Part shown: piece after piece, positions 32,191-41,631 of the stretch | Layout of the letters: every line of letters begins with the position of its first letter | Numbering within the stretch: the first letter of the stretch is position 1 | Source: Xanthostigma xanthostigma | Taxonomy: Eukaryota; Arthropoda; Insecta; Raphidioptera; Raphidiidae | DNA: 64,000 nt | Direction: 5' to 3' | Assembly (NCBI GenBank): GCA_963575645.1 | Contig: OY754473.1 | Coordinates: 3,100,001-3,164,000, forward strand | Position numbers and translations under genes: made by a program | The notes under the pieces: model-generated | Seen by the model: the letters and a program-made list of their open reading frames with translations, nothing else | What the model was told of the DNA's origin: nothing | The model's database searches: none

Positions 32191-33009
32191 AAGTTATTTA
32201 TTATCTAATAGGATGCACGAATGATTGATAATTTAAGAGAATCAAAAAAATTAATGAAAAATTAATAACAAACAAATTTTTAATACGTAGTCATGGATAT
32301 CTAAGTACCCAGAAAGAAAAAATTATTAAAAATAATATATGATTTCAAAATAATATCATAAATATTACTTAAATTTTCCGTATCTAATTGAGCATTAAGA
32401 GAGTTTTTATTAGATTTTATATTAACATTTCCGAAATACTTCTTTTAAAATAATTACTTTCATTATCTAAAATTTTAACACTATACCAATTAATTTTATG
32501 GTCGTAACTAAGCATAAAATTAAATACGACCATAAAATTAATATATTAATTAATAATTACAAAGTACTAATTACCTAGACCCGGTCAAAATTTTTTTTGA
32601 ATTATAAGGCTAATTGACCTGCAAATTACCATTTTTACAGATTTATTGAAAAATCAGGTAAGCGGACTGAATTTTTATTATACCTACTTTCTTTCTTTGG
32701 TTTGTAAATCCAAAATTTTCATTACAGTTGTGAATTTCGTGCTGTGAACATCGTTTTGGTAAGTGGATTGGAATTTAATTTCTATTATTTTCTTTGATCT
32801 ATAAACCAAATTATTCGTTTCAATTGTGCTTTTCATACTGTGAACTTCGCTGTGTTTACTTAATTGTAAAAAAACAACCATTGTGCGTGTTGCTGACTTA
32901 CAGGTTTACTTATTTGTAATAATATAGTGAATGCGTGTGTGATAGTTTTTAATTACTTGTGGTAATATAGTGATTGTGTGCTTCTTAAACTAACAAGTTC
33001 AATTGCTTG

Positions 33010-33190
33010 TGACAAAATTGTGATTTTGTGTGTTTCTTAGTTGTGATAAATAGTGTTTCTTATTTAGATAAATTGTGATTGTGCGTGTTTCTTATTTGTG
33101 ATAAATTGTGATTGTGCGTGTTTCTTAATTGTGATTGTGCGTGTTTCTTATTTGTGATAAATTGTGATCGTGCGTGTTTTTTATTTGCGA
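33010..33190 (+). repeat. ~33-bp tandem repeat upstream of the right-arm gene
   Basis: Units of GTGATTGTGCGTGTTTCTTA type, four or five copies, corresponding to the array at 30478 but shorter. It ends ~100 bases before the start codon. Confidence 0.85.
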
Positions 33191-33294
33191 TAATATACTG
33201 ATTGTGTGTTTCATTAAATTTGCTCACAGTGTTAATATCTAGTGTCTGTGCGTGTTTTTCAATTGTGTTCGTGAACAGTGTTTTGAATTTAAAA

Positions 33295-34284
33295 ATGGCA
33301 AGTTTCGAAGAATCACAATTTGGGCCAATGCGACGAGTTACCACGTTGGATGCTGAAGCTTTGGAGATTCAGCAATGTTTAGGAAATTATAATATCGTTA
33401 GATCGTTTACAAAAACAGATTTCCTTGATTGTCTGGGAACAGAAAAAATAGAGGATACGTATGAAGTAAAATGGCAAAAAATGCTACGATTGATGGCCGA
33501 AACACATGTCGAAGAGGCGAGAGAGGATCGACAGAGAAAAACGGAGATAAGTCAACCCCTGAGTGAAGGTGACCCGCGAAAAAGACGCTGCACGACAAAC
33601 GATAAGGATCAAATTCAACCAAAGGAAGAGCATAGCGATTCGAAAATAGAAACAGAACAACCACAAGAAAACGTAACTAAGGATATTTACGCCGAAAGAG
33701 ATCGCATGATGTGGCTGCACACAGCGGAATGCGTGCGATTATTGGAAGAGGAAAGACGACAAAAAAATAATTTAGGAAATGAGAAAAAACAGGCTTCGCG
33801 GATACCTGTATCAGTCGAAAAGAAGATGATAGCAAATGGACGCACAAATGGCGATTCAGGAATGCCATTGAGACAAAAGTTGAATAAGGATATTCAACGT
33901 CGAGTCGTGCAAGGAAAGAAGCAGTCCGCCGCATTGCTTCCCATGCCATTGTCAAAGATCACTAGCTGTAATTCAACGGAGCTGGACAGTCGACGACGTC
34001 TGGAAGAACGGCAAAGGAAGCTTCATGAGGGATCCGTCCAGAATAGAAACGCAAAAATTGAAATCAGGCAAAGAGCGATGGACGCGAAACGTCTTCGGGA
34101 CGAAGAAAAGGCACGGAACAGCCGCGATAAAGGGGCCATCGAAAATATGGAGCCCGCTCCCAAAAAGCAGAAGACGGACGCATCGATGCCGGGACAGAAT
34201 ACTGTAAAGAAGAAGAAGGATTCGGGCCTATCAAAATTACGACGCAAAGTTACGAATGTCTATAGGAAGGGTGGCTTGCTGTAA
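33295..34284 (+). CDS. Basic coiled-coil protein, right palindrome copy (INCENP-like?)
   Basis: The frame encodes 329 residues from ATG 33295 (AAAAATGGCA) to TAA 34282-34284. It is the partner of 29407-30390. Relative to that copy it reads ESQFGPMRR for ESLFAPMRR, CTTNDKDQIQ for CKTNDKIQ, TEQPQEN for TEQQQEN, KITSC for KIASC and DKGAIENMEPAPKK for DKQAIENMEPATKK. All other residues agree, and several third-position changes are silent (for instance four within 33681-33705). Helix, basic tail and possible INCENP resemblance are as in the other copy. The two genes diverge from a common centre, so each could have its own promoter in the arm. That both frames stay open suggests recent duplication, gene conversion or selection. 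Confidence 0.75.
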   Translation: MASFEESQFGPMRRVTTLDAEALEIQQCLGNYNIVRSFTKTDFLDCLGTEKIEDTYEVKWQKMLRLMAETHVEEAREDRQRKTEISQPLSEGDPRKRRCTTNDKDQIQPKEEHSDSKIETEQPQENVTKDIYAERDRMMWLHTAECVRLLEEERRQKNNLGNEKKQASRIPVSVEKKMIANGRTNGDSGMPLRQKLNKDIQRRVVQGKKQSAALLPMPLSKITSCNSTELDSRRRLEERQRKLHEGSVQNRNAKIEIRQRAMDAKRLRDEEKARNSRDKGAIENMEPAPKKQKTDASMPGQNTVKKKKDSGLSKLRRKVTNVYRKGGLL

Positions 34285-34406
34285 AGTTGCGATTCAGATT
34301 ACAGCCAATGTAAAAACATTTCGGACTGATGACGAAAACAAAACTTTTGTGATGAAATACATTATAAAGTGTTATTTGTTTGAAAGTGTTTAGTGATTAG
34401 TGGTCA

Positions 34407-34412
34407 AATAAA
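34407..34412 (+). promoter_or_regulatory. Polyadenylation signal AATAAA
   Basis: Lies in GGTCAAATAAAAAACAC about 120 bases past the stop of the right-arm gene, mirrored at 29285 in the left arm. Confidence 0.6.
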
Positions 34413-34682
34413 AAACACAAATAGGTATACATAATATACATACATATACACAGCATGCGCACATACATACATCCATACACACATACATTTATACACCCAC
34501 AACCCCCTCCCGATGGACTGCAGGACCTTGTCGCGGTGGGAGGGCTTGCTAGTCTCAGGGACCCGATGAGCTATGCCGACTGGGAACGGGAAACCGATCC
34601 CCAAAAAGGTCGGAGGGTTCGAGACCAGACCAACAAGCAGTCCAAATTAATAGGTAAAATTAAAAAAAAAAGTATTTTATAC

Positions 34683-35026
34683 GAAACTGAAAATTTTCAT
34701 TTGGTTGTATATCCATTGAAAATGATTTCACAAAAGCATTTTATATAATCCTTTGTTTATAATTATTTCTTTTCTCGTGATTTTCAATAGATAAAATTCC
34801 GAACAGAGCTTCTTAGTTACGTGATTAACAAAACACCGTAATTTTGTACAAAATATTTAATAGAAACTATCGTATAGCGTAAGTTGAACCAAGCAAGACA
34901 CATGGATAAAATTTCATTAAATTCGGTTCAGTGGTTTCGGAGATTAATAATTTACAATCTATCTAGAAATATATAATTTGGATTGTGAAAATTAACTCTA
35001 ATAATTTAGAGTGATGATGATCCTGT
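34683..35026. other. No gene seen
   Basis: AT-rich flank of the palindrome. AAATTCGGTTCAGTGGTTTCG near 34920 resembles the tail of common insect dispersed repeats. Confidence 0.35.
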
Positions 35027-35338
35027 TTCAATGTTGGAAGATTCAAAAGGAAGAATCCTGGTGGCATAGGATCGATGAAACAAAGCAAATACTGAAGGTT
35101 TTTATTGCATTTTATTGTCTGACGTTTCGGCAAACTTTATGCCATCTTCGGAGAATCAATGCTGTCTGTTTTGTCAGTATTTATTTTATACATAACAATA
35201 CTGAGAAAACAGACAGCATTGATTCTCCGAAGATGGCATAAAGTTTGCCGAAACGTCAGACAATAAAATGAAATAAAAACCTTCAGTATTTGCTTTGTTT
35301 CCTATGCCACCAGGATTCTTCCTTTTTAATCTTCCAAT
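35027..35338. mobile_element. Fold-back element with GAAACGTC motifs
   Basis: Two ~150-bp arms are inverted copies (35027-35177 and 35186-35338). Shared runs are GGAAGAATCCTGGTGGCATA, ACAAAGCAAATACTGAAGG, TGACGTTTCGGCAAACTTTA and GAATCAATGCTGTCTGTTTT. The loop is only about 10 bases. In the right arm CCGAAGATGGCATAAAGTTT is followed by GCCGAAACGTC, so GGCA and TGCC can pair before GAAAC, as in hammerhead-like repeats of Penelope-type retroelements. Complete stems I and III are not seen. Confidence 0.8.
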
Positions 35339-35440
35339 ATAATTTGGAATCAAAAAAACATCAACCAAGATATTTCGCTTTAATTTTGTTTCCAAAATTT
35401 ATTCTCTCGCCGTTTCGTATTCCGGGACCATAAAAGAGTA

Positions 35441-35635
35441 GGGGAGGACGGGGTCAATTGTAACACGGGTCAATTGTGACAGTGATTATTTTATAGTGAC
35501 ATCTACCAACAAAATGAGAACATGATACTACTGCATTGATGTAAATTCATTCGCTGGTGATTGAATGTACATCAATACAGTAGAATCCTTTTGTTGCATT
35601 TTGTAGTCACTGTTACAATTGACCCCGTCCTCCCC
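35441..35635. mobile_element. TA-flanked MITE (GGGGAGGACGGGG type)
   Basis: GGGGAGGACGGGGTCAATTG and its complement CAATTGACCCCGTCCTCCCC are perfect over 20 bases and are flanked by TA on both sides. The 195-bp length, TA duplication and lack of coding sequence indicate a Tc1/mariner-type MITE. The centre holds a second short inverted pair (CTGCATTGATGTA and TACATCAATACAG). Confidence 0.85.
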
Positions 35636-35988
35636 TAAGTTAAAATTCATCACAGTCCAGCGATATGCGACGACAGTATTCAGTGAAGCGAGCCACTTAG
35701 ATTTCTTTTGTTCTGGCGCTGTCGTCGCCGTCGGACGTCAAGGGACGAGACATCTGTGCAATGTCCTCGCGTAAATAAGTTGTTAGATAAGTTGAGGGCA
35801 GTGCACAGCGCGTTCCGAATTCTTAATGCCGAACACGTGTAGTACGTCTTGTTCCAAGTCGGACACGTGGTTTAACCTTCGACTGTTGACTCTGTGTCGA
35901 CTGTAGTTTGTTCCGAAGATCAGCGGATGTGAATTTTGTTCTAGTGAAAATGGAAATTTTTTTTTTATATCTACGAACAATAATAATA
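35636..35988. other. No gene seen
   Basis: Contains GCGACGACAGTATTCAGTG and GTCGTCGCCGTCGGACG, less AT-rich than its surroundings and unique here. The 65-codon minus frame at 35783 has no recognisable feature. Confidence 0.35.
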
Positions 35989-36683
35989 GACGGAGAGCTG
36001 GCTACAGAGAAAATGGGTGACTCGGTGCAGAGCTGAAAATTTGCAGATTAATAGGAGATAGTACAAGTAGGGAAAAAATTTCCAGAAGGCTAGGTGGAAG
36101 ATAAAGAGCCGCCAGAAGGCGCTAATGTTGCGAAAAATCAGTGCACTTCTGGCAATTTCTATACTTATTCTGTAATTCAAAACTAGATTATATATTAAAT
36201 ATATTATACATTATATAGTTATAAGGGCATACTGAAAATTCAAACATGATATAATAATTACATTCGACAAATATTCAAAATTATTAATGTCATTTTGATA
36301 GAAATAAAATTAATCGTCATATATTTTCATTAATAAAATTACGTTGTTTTATTTAATGTTATTTCTATAAACATGTCATTAATAATTTTGAATATTGGTC
36401 GAATGTAATTATTAGGTATATCATGTTTGAATTTTCAGTATGCCCTTATAACTATATTATAATGTAGGTATAATATATATAATATATTTTTGAATTACAG
36501 AATAAGTATAGAAATTACCAGAAGTGCACTGATTTTTCGCAACATTAGCGCCTTCTGGCGGCTCTTTATCTTCCGCCTAGCCTTCTGGCAATTTTTTCCC
36601 TACTTACTTGTACTACCTCCTATTATTCTGCAAATTTTCAGCTCTGCACCGAGTCACCCATTTTCTTCGTATCCAGCTCTTAG
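35989..36683. mobile_element. Fold-back element, ~330-bp arms
   Basis: Arms share AAAATGGGTGACTCGGTGCA, GCTGAAAATTTGCAGA, GAAGGCGCTAATGTTGCGAA and GGGCATACTGAAAATTCAAA. They meet in an AT-rich centre near 36320. The two open frames with the same N terminus (35971-36180 minus and 36490-36690 plus) are simply the two arms read outward and have different ends, so they are not genes. Confidence 0.85.
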
Positions 36684-36727
36684 TCCATAAGTCGAAGTGT
36701 GTAGGCTTTAGAGGCCTGTGTTACCCA

Positions 36728-36892
36728 AATCTTCTTGGTTTGCGGGCTTGTATGCCGTGGTCAATTGGTATTACTACTTGAAGTTTCGTCTACAACTGCG
36801 GTAGACATTATCAAAGGCGATGTGGTAGCGAGCGAAGTTTCCTTCCCCGCTAAATGGACCACGGCATACAAGCCCGGAAACCAAGGAGATTT
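36728..36892. repeat. Inverted-repeat unit (GGGCTTGTATGCCGTGG type)
   Basis: TTGGTTTGCGGGCTTGTATG with GCCGTGGTC pairs with GACCACGGCATACAAGCCCG with GAAACCAAGGAGATTT. A single arm of the same type recurs at 61107. Then TTCCGAGCCTTTTAGATTCG (36930) is one end of the MITE seen whole at 56870, so 36728-37060 is a patchwork. The 110-codon frame at 36735 spans these joins and is not a gene. Confidence 0.65.
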
Positions 36893-37060
36893 GAATAATA
36901 AGCCGATCTCGCATTCGCATCTAACTTCCGAGCCTTTTAGATTCGTGGCGCGTATTGTAACAAGATTAAATGTCTTAAAAAACCCAACACGTACAAGAAA
37001 AAATTCGCTGCAAGCCTTCCAATACTCGAAATGGTACAGCACGGACCGTTTTAGGATAGA

Positions 37061-37738
37061 TTCTTAGGTTAATCAAGGACTAAACCGCGTCAAGAGAGTT
37101 ATACTTCTGGTTATTTATTTATTTTGGTGCTAAAGCTGTGTATTTGTAGATGAATTGTAACTTTTATCCACTGTAAATTTGAATGAACTATATAATAGTG
37201 CATTAATCGTATCTACGACTGTCTTGTAAGTACAGTTTGTAACTAGGTTCTTAGGTTTGTTGTCCATAACAGTCCCTTTACTGTCTTAATGAACCTTAGA
37301 GCTTAACAAGTTGTTTTATAAGTTAATCAGATGATCTGTTTTCGTGCCTTTTATCACTTCTTTTCAAAGTTTATAAAGTTTTTCGTCTCTTTTCGAGGAT
37401 TATCATATTGGTTCGTTTAATCTATACCAGGGGTCGGAAAACTTTTGAGATGGAAGAATTATAATAATAAAGTTTATTGTCATTTGTACAATAATTGACG
37501 GTCCCAAAATTCTTTTATGCTGTAGAAACAATTTTCTAATAAAATTTTCTTTACATTTCTTTTAAAATTTCGTGATTCTAAAATTCTTGTTTCAAGTGGC
37601 AATTTATTAAAAAAAATTATACCATGAAAATTTGGTCCCTATGTAAGCTTAGTATATTTGTTTAATTGTAAGCAGAGATTTAATTTTTTTCTAGTATCAT
37701 GACTATGCATTACGTCACTAATATATATTGGTTAGAAT
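37061..37738. other. No gene; single hAT-like end at ~37432
   Basis: CAGGGGTCGGAAAACTTTTG resembles the left TIR of the hAT element at 10988, but no matching right end was found, so this is a fragment. The remaining sequence is AT-rich with no frame. Confidence 0.4.
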
Positions 37739-38274
37739 CAGAGGTCCCCAAACTTTTTTGTCTCGTAGACCACTTGCCATATTTTTCGGTTTTGGGTTGA
37801 CCCCCTGCTTATCTGATATTGTTTTTTTGCAAATTCATTAATTTCAAATGTATTTTTGACAACCGGTATAGTGCTACTCACTTTGAACGATTTAAATTTA
37901 TAACGGTAGTGAAATGTAGTGTGAAATGTTTAGTTTTATACATTTCTTAATTATATTCAAATTAAACAAATCAAATTAAAATTTACTTTCTGTTACATAA
38001 AATAACTAAGCAAAAAATAAATGCTTTTAGTGTGAGGGATGAACCTGATGCTTTAATAATAAAGTTTCAACATTTGGCATCAATTTAGTTAGAATTAATC
38101 ATAAATCTCTTCGGTTAACGATGTCCAGTTTGTTTCTTTTTTTGTTAGAAGATTCACTATCGTTGACCCCCATTTTCATTTCATGGACCCCCAATTTTTT
38201 TCCCGCTGACATGGACCCCTTGCAAGTTATCGTCGACCCCTGGGGGTCGATATAGACCACTTTGGGAATCACTG
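37739..38274. mobile_element. hAT-like non-autonomous element
   Basis: The left end CAGAGGTCCCCAAACTTTTT and the right end read inverted (CAGTGATTCCCAAAGTGGTC) are imperfect TIRs of the common hAT type. GTAGACCAC near the left and GTGGTCTATATCGACCCCC at the right extend the pairing. Flanks GTTAGAAT and GTTAGATG (one base after the end) are near matches for an 8-bp duplication. No transposase is left. Confidence 0.65.
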
Positions 38275-38737
38275 TGTTAGATGTATTATGAGCATTGTAA
38301 GAGCCAGGAGTATTTCATTGGACAGTATCGGGAGATGCAACATGTAGTAATTGACAACAGACATGGCTTTGCTAATTGAATTTGCAGAACCGTCGCCGAC
38401 ACGGGGAAAGGTGAGGAGACGTAAGGGGAACGATTCGAGGTGCTGACAGTCGATTGTCACATGTTTTATCACTGAAACGCTAGAGCAATAGCTTCTGAGT
38501 ACAGGGCTTCCATAACTGAAATTCAGAGATCTCCGAATTTCGGACAAATTAATTCCGAAACTGAGGAAATACAGTACAACTTGTGTATTTTCAACGTGTC
38601 GGGACATCGACCCATGTATTTTCAACTTCTCGTTCATCCTCACTTGAACTGAAATTGTTATTTGCCGATGGTCGATTATTGAGTTAAGAAATCGGAGTCT
38701 GGAATATTTGATATCTTTTTTATTTTATTAAATATTA
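38275..38737. other. No supported gene
   Basis: A 124-codon minus frame (38269-38643) overlaps the hAT right end and lacks any recognisable domain. I cannot exclude a short exon, but nothing supports one. Confidence 0.35.
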
Positions 38738-38975
38738 GCGGCCGGGTCCGGCGTCGCCCGAATTTGTGGATTGCCTCCGTTTTTTCGTCAACTTGCGTTG
38801 CAAAATTGGTCTCCACGAAAAGCGCTTTTATTTTAACGCGATAATATACAGCCTATGTCCATCCTGAAGGTCCATTCTAAATATATTGCTGAAAATTTTT
38901 TTTAAATCGGATGAGCAGTTTCGAAGGTTACCTCCTACATCCAAACTTACAAATATTGGCTCTTTATAATATTAG
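38738..38975 (+). repeat. Dispersed repeat (GCGGCCGGGTCCGGC type)
   Basis: Plus-strand counterpart of 26785-27005, longer at its right side (AACTTACAAATATTGGCTC). It ends at a TATAATATTAGTAC tail, beyond which the R8 SINE begins. Confidence 0.7.
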
Positions 38976-38980
38976 TACTA

Positions 38981-39335
38981 TGGCCGAGCGGTGTAGCGTA
39001 GTGGTGAGAGCAATAGACTCGCGCTCGAGAGATATCGGGTTCGAATCCCGGCGGGGACTTCTTCCTGTTGCCTCTCGCCGAGAAACGGTAATTCTTGTAC
39101 CGGCCGTCTTGTTGAGGTTTTCCATAGTTTCCCTCAATAATTCCAGATAAATATCGAGATGGTTTTTTATTCAAGACCATGGCCGATTACCTGTCAAACT
39201 CCTATGCTCAAAATTTGTCCTAAAATTCCTTCATTCGCCCATTAAGTTTAAAAATGTAGAAAATAACGGGAAGTGTGATAGATGAAAAATAATAGTAATG
39301 GTGCGAATGGCGTCTGTTATGACATAAAGTCGAGA
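38981..39335 (+). mobile_element. R8 SINE, near-complete
   Basis: The tRNA-like head runs from ATGGCCGAGCGGTGTAGCG with TAGTGGTGAGAGCAATAGAC to a B box GGGTTCGAATCCCGGCGG. The body follows with GAGGTTTTCCATAGTTTCCC and CATGGCCGATTACCTGTCAA, and the 3' end with GGTGCGAATGGCGTCTGTTA. It has the longest 3' extent together with the copy at 3008. The 60-79-codon frames across it are shadows. Confidence 0.85.
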
Positions 39336-39488
39336 AACGGACGTTAATTATTATACTCTAGGAAATTATCTTTTTACAGGCGACTTTTGCGCCCTCTCGT
39401 GTTTTTTTTTTAAATCTGGTTAAGTCAAAACCTTAGTGTCATATTATGTTTATAAGTGCATTTTAATAAGGATTAATTGTCGAATAAA

Positions 39489-39637
39489 ATGGGGAAAAAG
39501 CTATCAAATCGGAAGTGCTGTGTTGTTGATTGTAAAGATACACCAACTAAACATCCAGAATTACAATTCCACCGTTTTCCTGGATTTTCTTATGAATTAG
39601 AGAGGAAGAAATGGACTGCAGCAGTACGTCGTCAAGG
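39489..39637 (+). CDS. THAP zinc-finger protein, first exon (partial)
   Basis: From ATG 39489 the frame reads GKKLSNRKCCVVDCKD, then LQFHRFPGFSYE and RKKWTAAVRRQG. This is the N-terminal half of a THAP domain: Cys-x(4)-Cys near the start, the FHRFP block and the basic RKxWxxAVRR block. THAP proteins bind DNA through a C2CH zinc finger, and many are transposase relatives. The frame is followed directly by G|GTAATT, a good splice donor at 39638, as expected since many insect THAP genes split here. The second half (the conserved tryptophan-proline and CSxHF block) is not recognisable downstream within the window. This is either a real first exon with a long intron interrupted by repeats, or an orphaned exon. 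Confidence 0.65.
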
Positions 39638-40085
39638 GTAATTAAATTTTATTTTACGTCTGTAATCATCAATACATGAAAAATATCATAATTGTTATTT
39701 TGTTAACAAAAATATGATTTGAAAACTTTATAAATTAAAAATGTATATCATTTGTGTAGTTTTTTTACTGACATTTTGCGTAAATATTTTTTTTATAATT
39801 AAGAATAACGCTGGTTTCCATGTGTTTGTAAGTTTTGGGTGAACCACCTTTGAAAAAAATCAAACACGAGATGGTGTGAAGATCGCCTGTCTAAGATACT
39901 TTCCTAGCGTTTGGAAAATTGACCAATGACAGCATCTCCTTGACATTTGATGTGAGTAAAATGTATTGAAAATACACGAATCGAAATTCGTACACGGCTT
40001 GAATCCGTCGTAGAAGTTCTATGCTCCTGTTACACACACACCCACACACATTCCTTTGGCCGACGTTCTTCGCCGGGTCTAACTA
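39638..40085. other. No gene seen
   Basis: Sequence downstream of the THAP exon. I looked for a second THAP exon on the plus strand and did not find one. A CACACACCCACACACA tract lies near 40035. Confidence 0.4.
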
Positions 40086-40086
40086 C

Positions 40087-40580
40087 AGTGTAAACTCAAG
40101 GGACCGAGCATTTTTTATCGTTATAGAGAGTTACCGTTATATGGAGTGAAGAAAGAAAAACAACCAAATTAACAATAATCTTCAATGTACTGTATAATCT
40201 CTTTATAACGAATTTTAAGGGACCGAACATTTTTTTCGTTATAAAGAATTTTCGTTATATGGAGGGAAGAAAGAAAAAAAACCAATTTTCACAAAATTAA
40301 TTTATTCCAAACACATATACAAACACATATACCTACCTATAGTTTGGCGTCATCAAGTGCTTGTTGAATAGATGGTGATGGTTCAGAATGGTCCTCTTTA
40401 TGTCTGTAAACATTTGCTGACGCCTAAATATGAACATATTTCTTCGTAATAGAGAATGGCTATTGCGTTATAAAGAGGGTATTAATGTATAGGTTTTAAG
40501 GTAAACCAAACAAATCGTAAAAATTTCGACGTTATAGGGAATTTTTCGTTATAACGAAGGACGTTATAAAGAGTTTACAC
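40087..40580 (-). mobile_element. Two abutting pogo/Tigger-type ends and a decayed body
   Basis: 40087-40188 is one end (CAGTGTAAACTCAAGGGACC through GTTATATGGAGTGAAG). 40189-40580 is a second, longer copy (TAATCTCTTTATAACG to the inverted right end GTTTACACTA) related to 14276-14776 in reverse. It holds a remnant of the transposase tail near 40330-40430 (complement of AACCATCACCATCTATTC). The near-repeat of the same end side by side suggests a tandem insertion or internal rearrangement. Confidence 0.65.
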
Positions 40581-41019
40581 TATATATAAAATTCATACGT
40601 TTTCTCAGCTACCTACGTCGCTTCCCGCTGCGCACGTATTTATATCGTGTGTGTGTTTTAATTTATGCATAGAAATTATACGCATCGCAACGTATGCACT
40701 AATTACTTACCGTATATAGCGCATATGGTCGACACAGGATTTGTCTCATGACGTACTAATTCGCTGCTAAGAAGGGTTGTTAGACGCAAGGGAAAACGGG
40801 TTTTCTTAAGGGGGTACTCGCTCGAATTTTCGGAAAAAATCATACATTTTTGAACGGGTGTCAAAGAAAGAGGAAAGCAGATAGAGAATTGACTTTTTTT
40901 TTAAGCTATTGCATAGCTTCTATCGCGGGCTTTGAGCGCGGCGACCGAATCAAGAAATTCCGTAACGAAAAAACCTAACACCCCCCACTCCGACCGGCAC
41001 AGCGTTGAAAGCCGTGCAT

Positions 41020-41100
41020 CGTCTAACGTCGTTTCAGTTCGGCAGACTTCGGCACGGTGTTTGTGTGCGTGCGACTAGACGTATGGTTGCTCATAACTGA
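41020..41100 (+). promoter_or_regulatory. Possible promoter inside the TTAA element
   Basis: CGTCGTTTCAGTTCGG (about 41027) contains an arthropod TCAGT initiator in the only GC-richer part of the element, ~105 bases ahead of the ATG at 41135. No TATA box is evident. The call rests on the motif and position alone. Confidence 0.3.
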
Positions 41101-41134
41101 TTCTATCTTTATTTGTGTATAAAGTGTTTTAAAT

Positions 41135-41631
41135 ATGAATAAACAAAGTGCATTTATTAATGAAGAAAGTGATAAAAAAATAGTGAAAGAAAATGAGTGA
41201 GTACTCTATATACATACATTTTATTATTATCACAAATGAAGTATTTTTTTTTGAATTTTTTTAATTTATATATAATACTGCTATAAAAATAACCTAAATT
41301 ATTTAGGTTATGTGCAGAGAAAGTATATATGATATTATATCTATATAAATGTACATCGCGCGAAATTCTATGATCAAACTCTTAATACGTTCTTTTTGTT
41401 CAAATTTTTTGAATGAATAATTGTTTTGGTGTGTAATTACACTATTTATACCTTATTATTTATACCTAGCTATTTTCGTTTTATAGAGAAGAAAAACTTA
41501 AAGACCTAAAAAGAATATGCAATAGCTTTACCGCGGCAGTCCCCGAGTGCCACACGTATTTTTTTTTTATTTTATTTAGATATCCTTCTACGCGCATGCG
41601 CACAGCTGTCTGTATCTCAGGAGACAATTAA
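41135..41631 (+). CDS. Possible two-exon short protein in the TTAA element
   Basis: Exon 1 (41135-41196) encodes MNKQSAFINEESDKKIVKEN plus two bases. A consensus donor GTGAGT follows at 41197. A matching acceptor TTTCGTTTTATAG ends at 41486, and exon 2 (41487-41631) continues in phase with an acidic/basic helix (EEEKLKDLKRICNSF), then TAAVPECHTY. It runs through a poly-T-encoded hydrophobic patch before a stop, 68 residues in all. The splice sites and phase are what is visible. No family is recognised, and the last ~20 residues lie in an inverted repeat. It may be a captured host 5' exon, the start of a lost element gene, or chance. Confidence 0.3.

Larger units (their letters stand above)
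32190..34682 (+). repeat. Right arm of a ~5.7-kb palindrome
   Basis: Reverse complement of 28987-31472 over about 2.5 kb, with the gene in the opposite direction. The inner edge is TTATCTAATAGGATGCACGA and the outer edge fades in TAAAATTAAAAAAAAAAGTA. It contains about 80 extra bases near 32370-32450 (including CCGAAATACTTCTTTTAAAA) that the left arm lacks. Confidence 0.9.

Noticed and set aside
36735..37067. 110-codon gene
   Set aside because: It spans the joins of an inverted repeat and a MITE end that occur separately elsewhere (61107, 56870).
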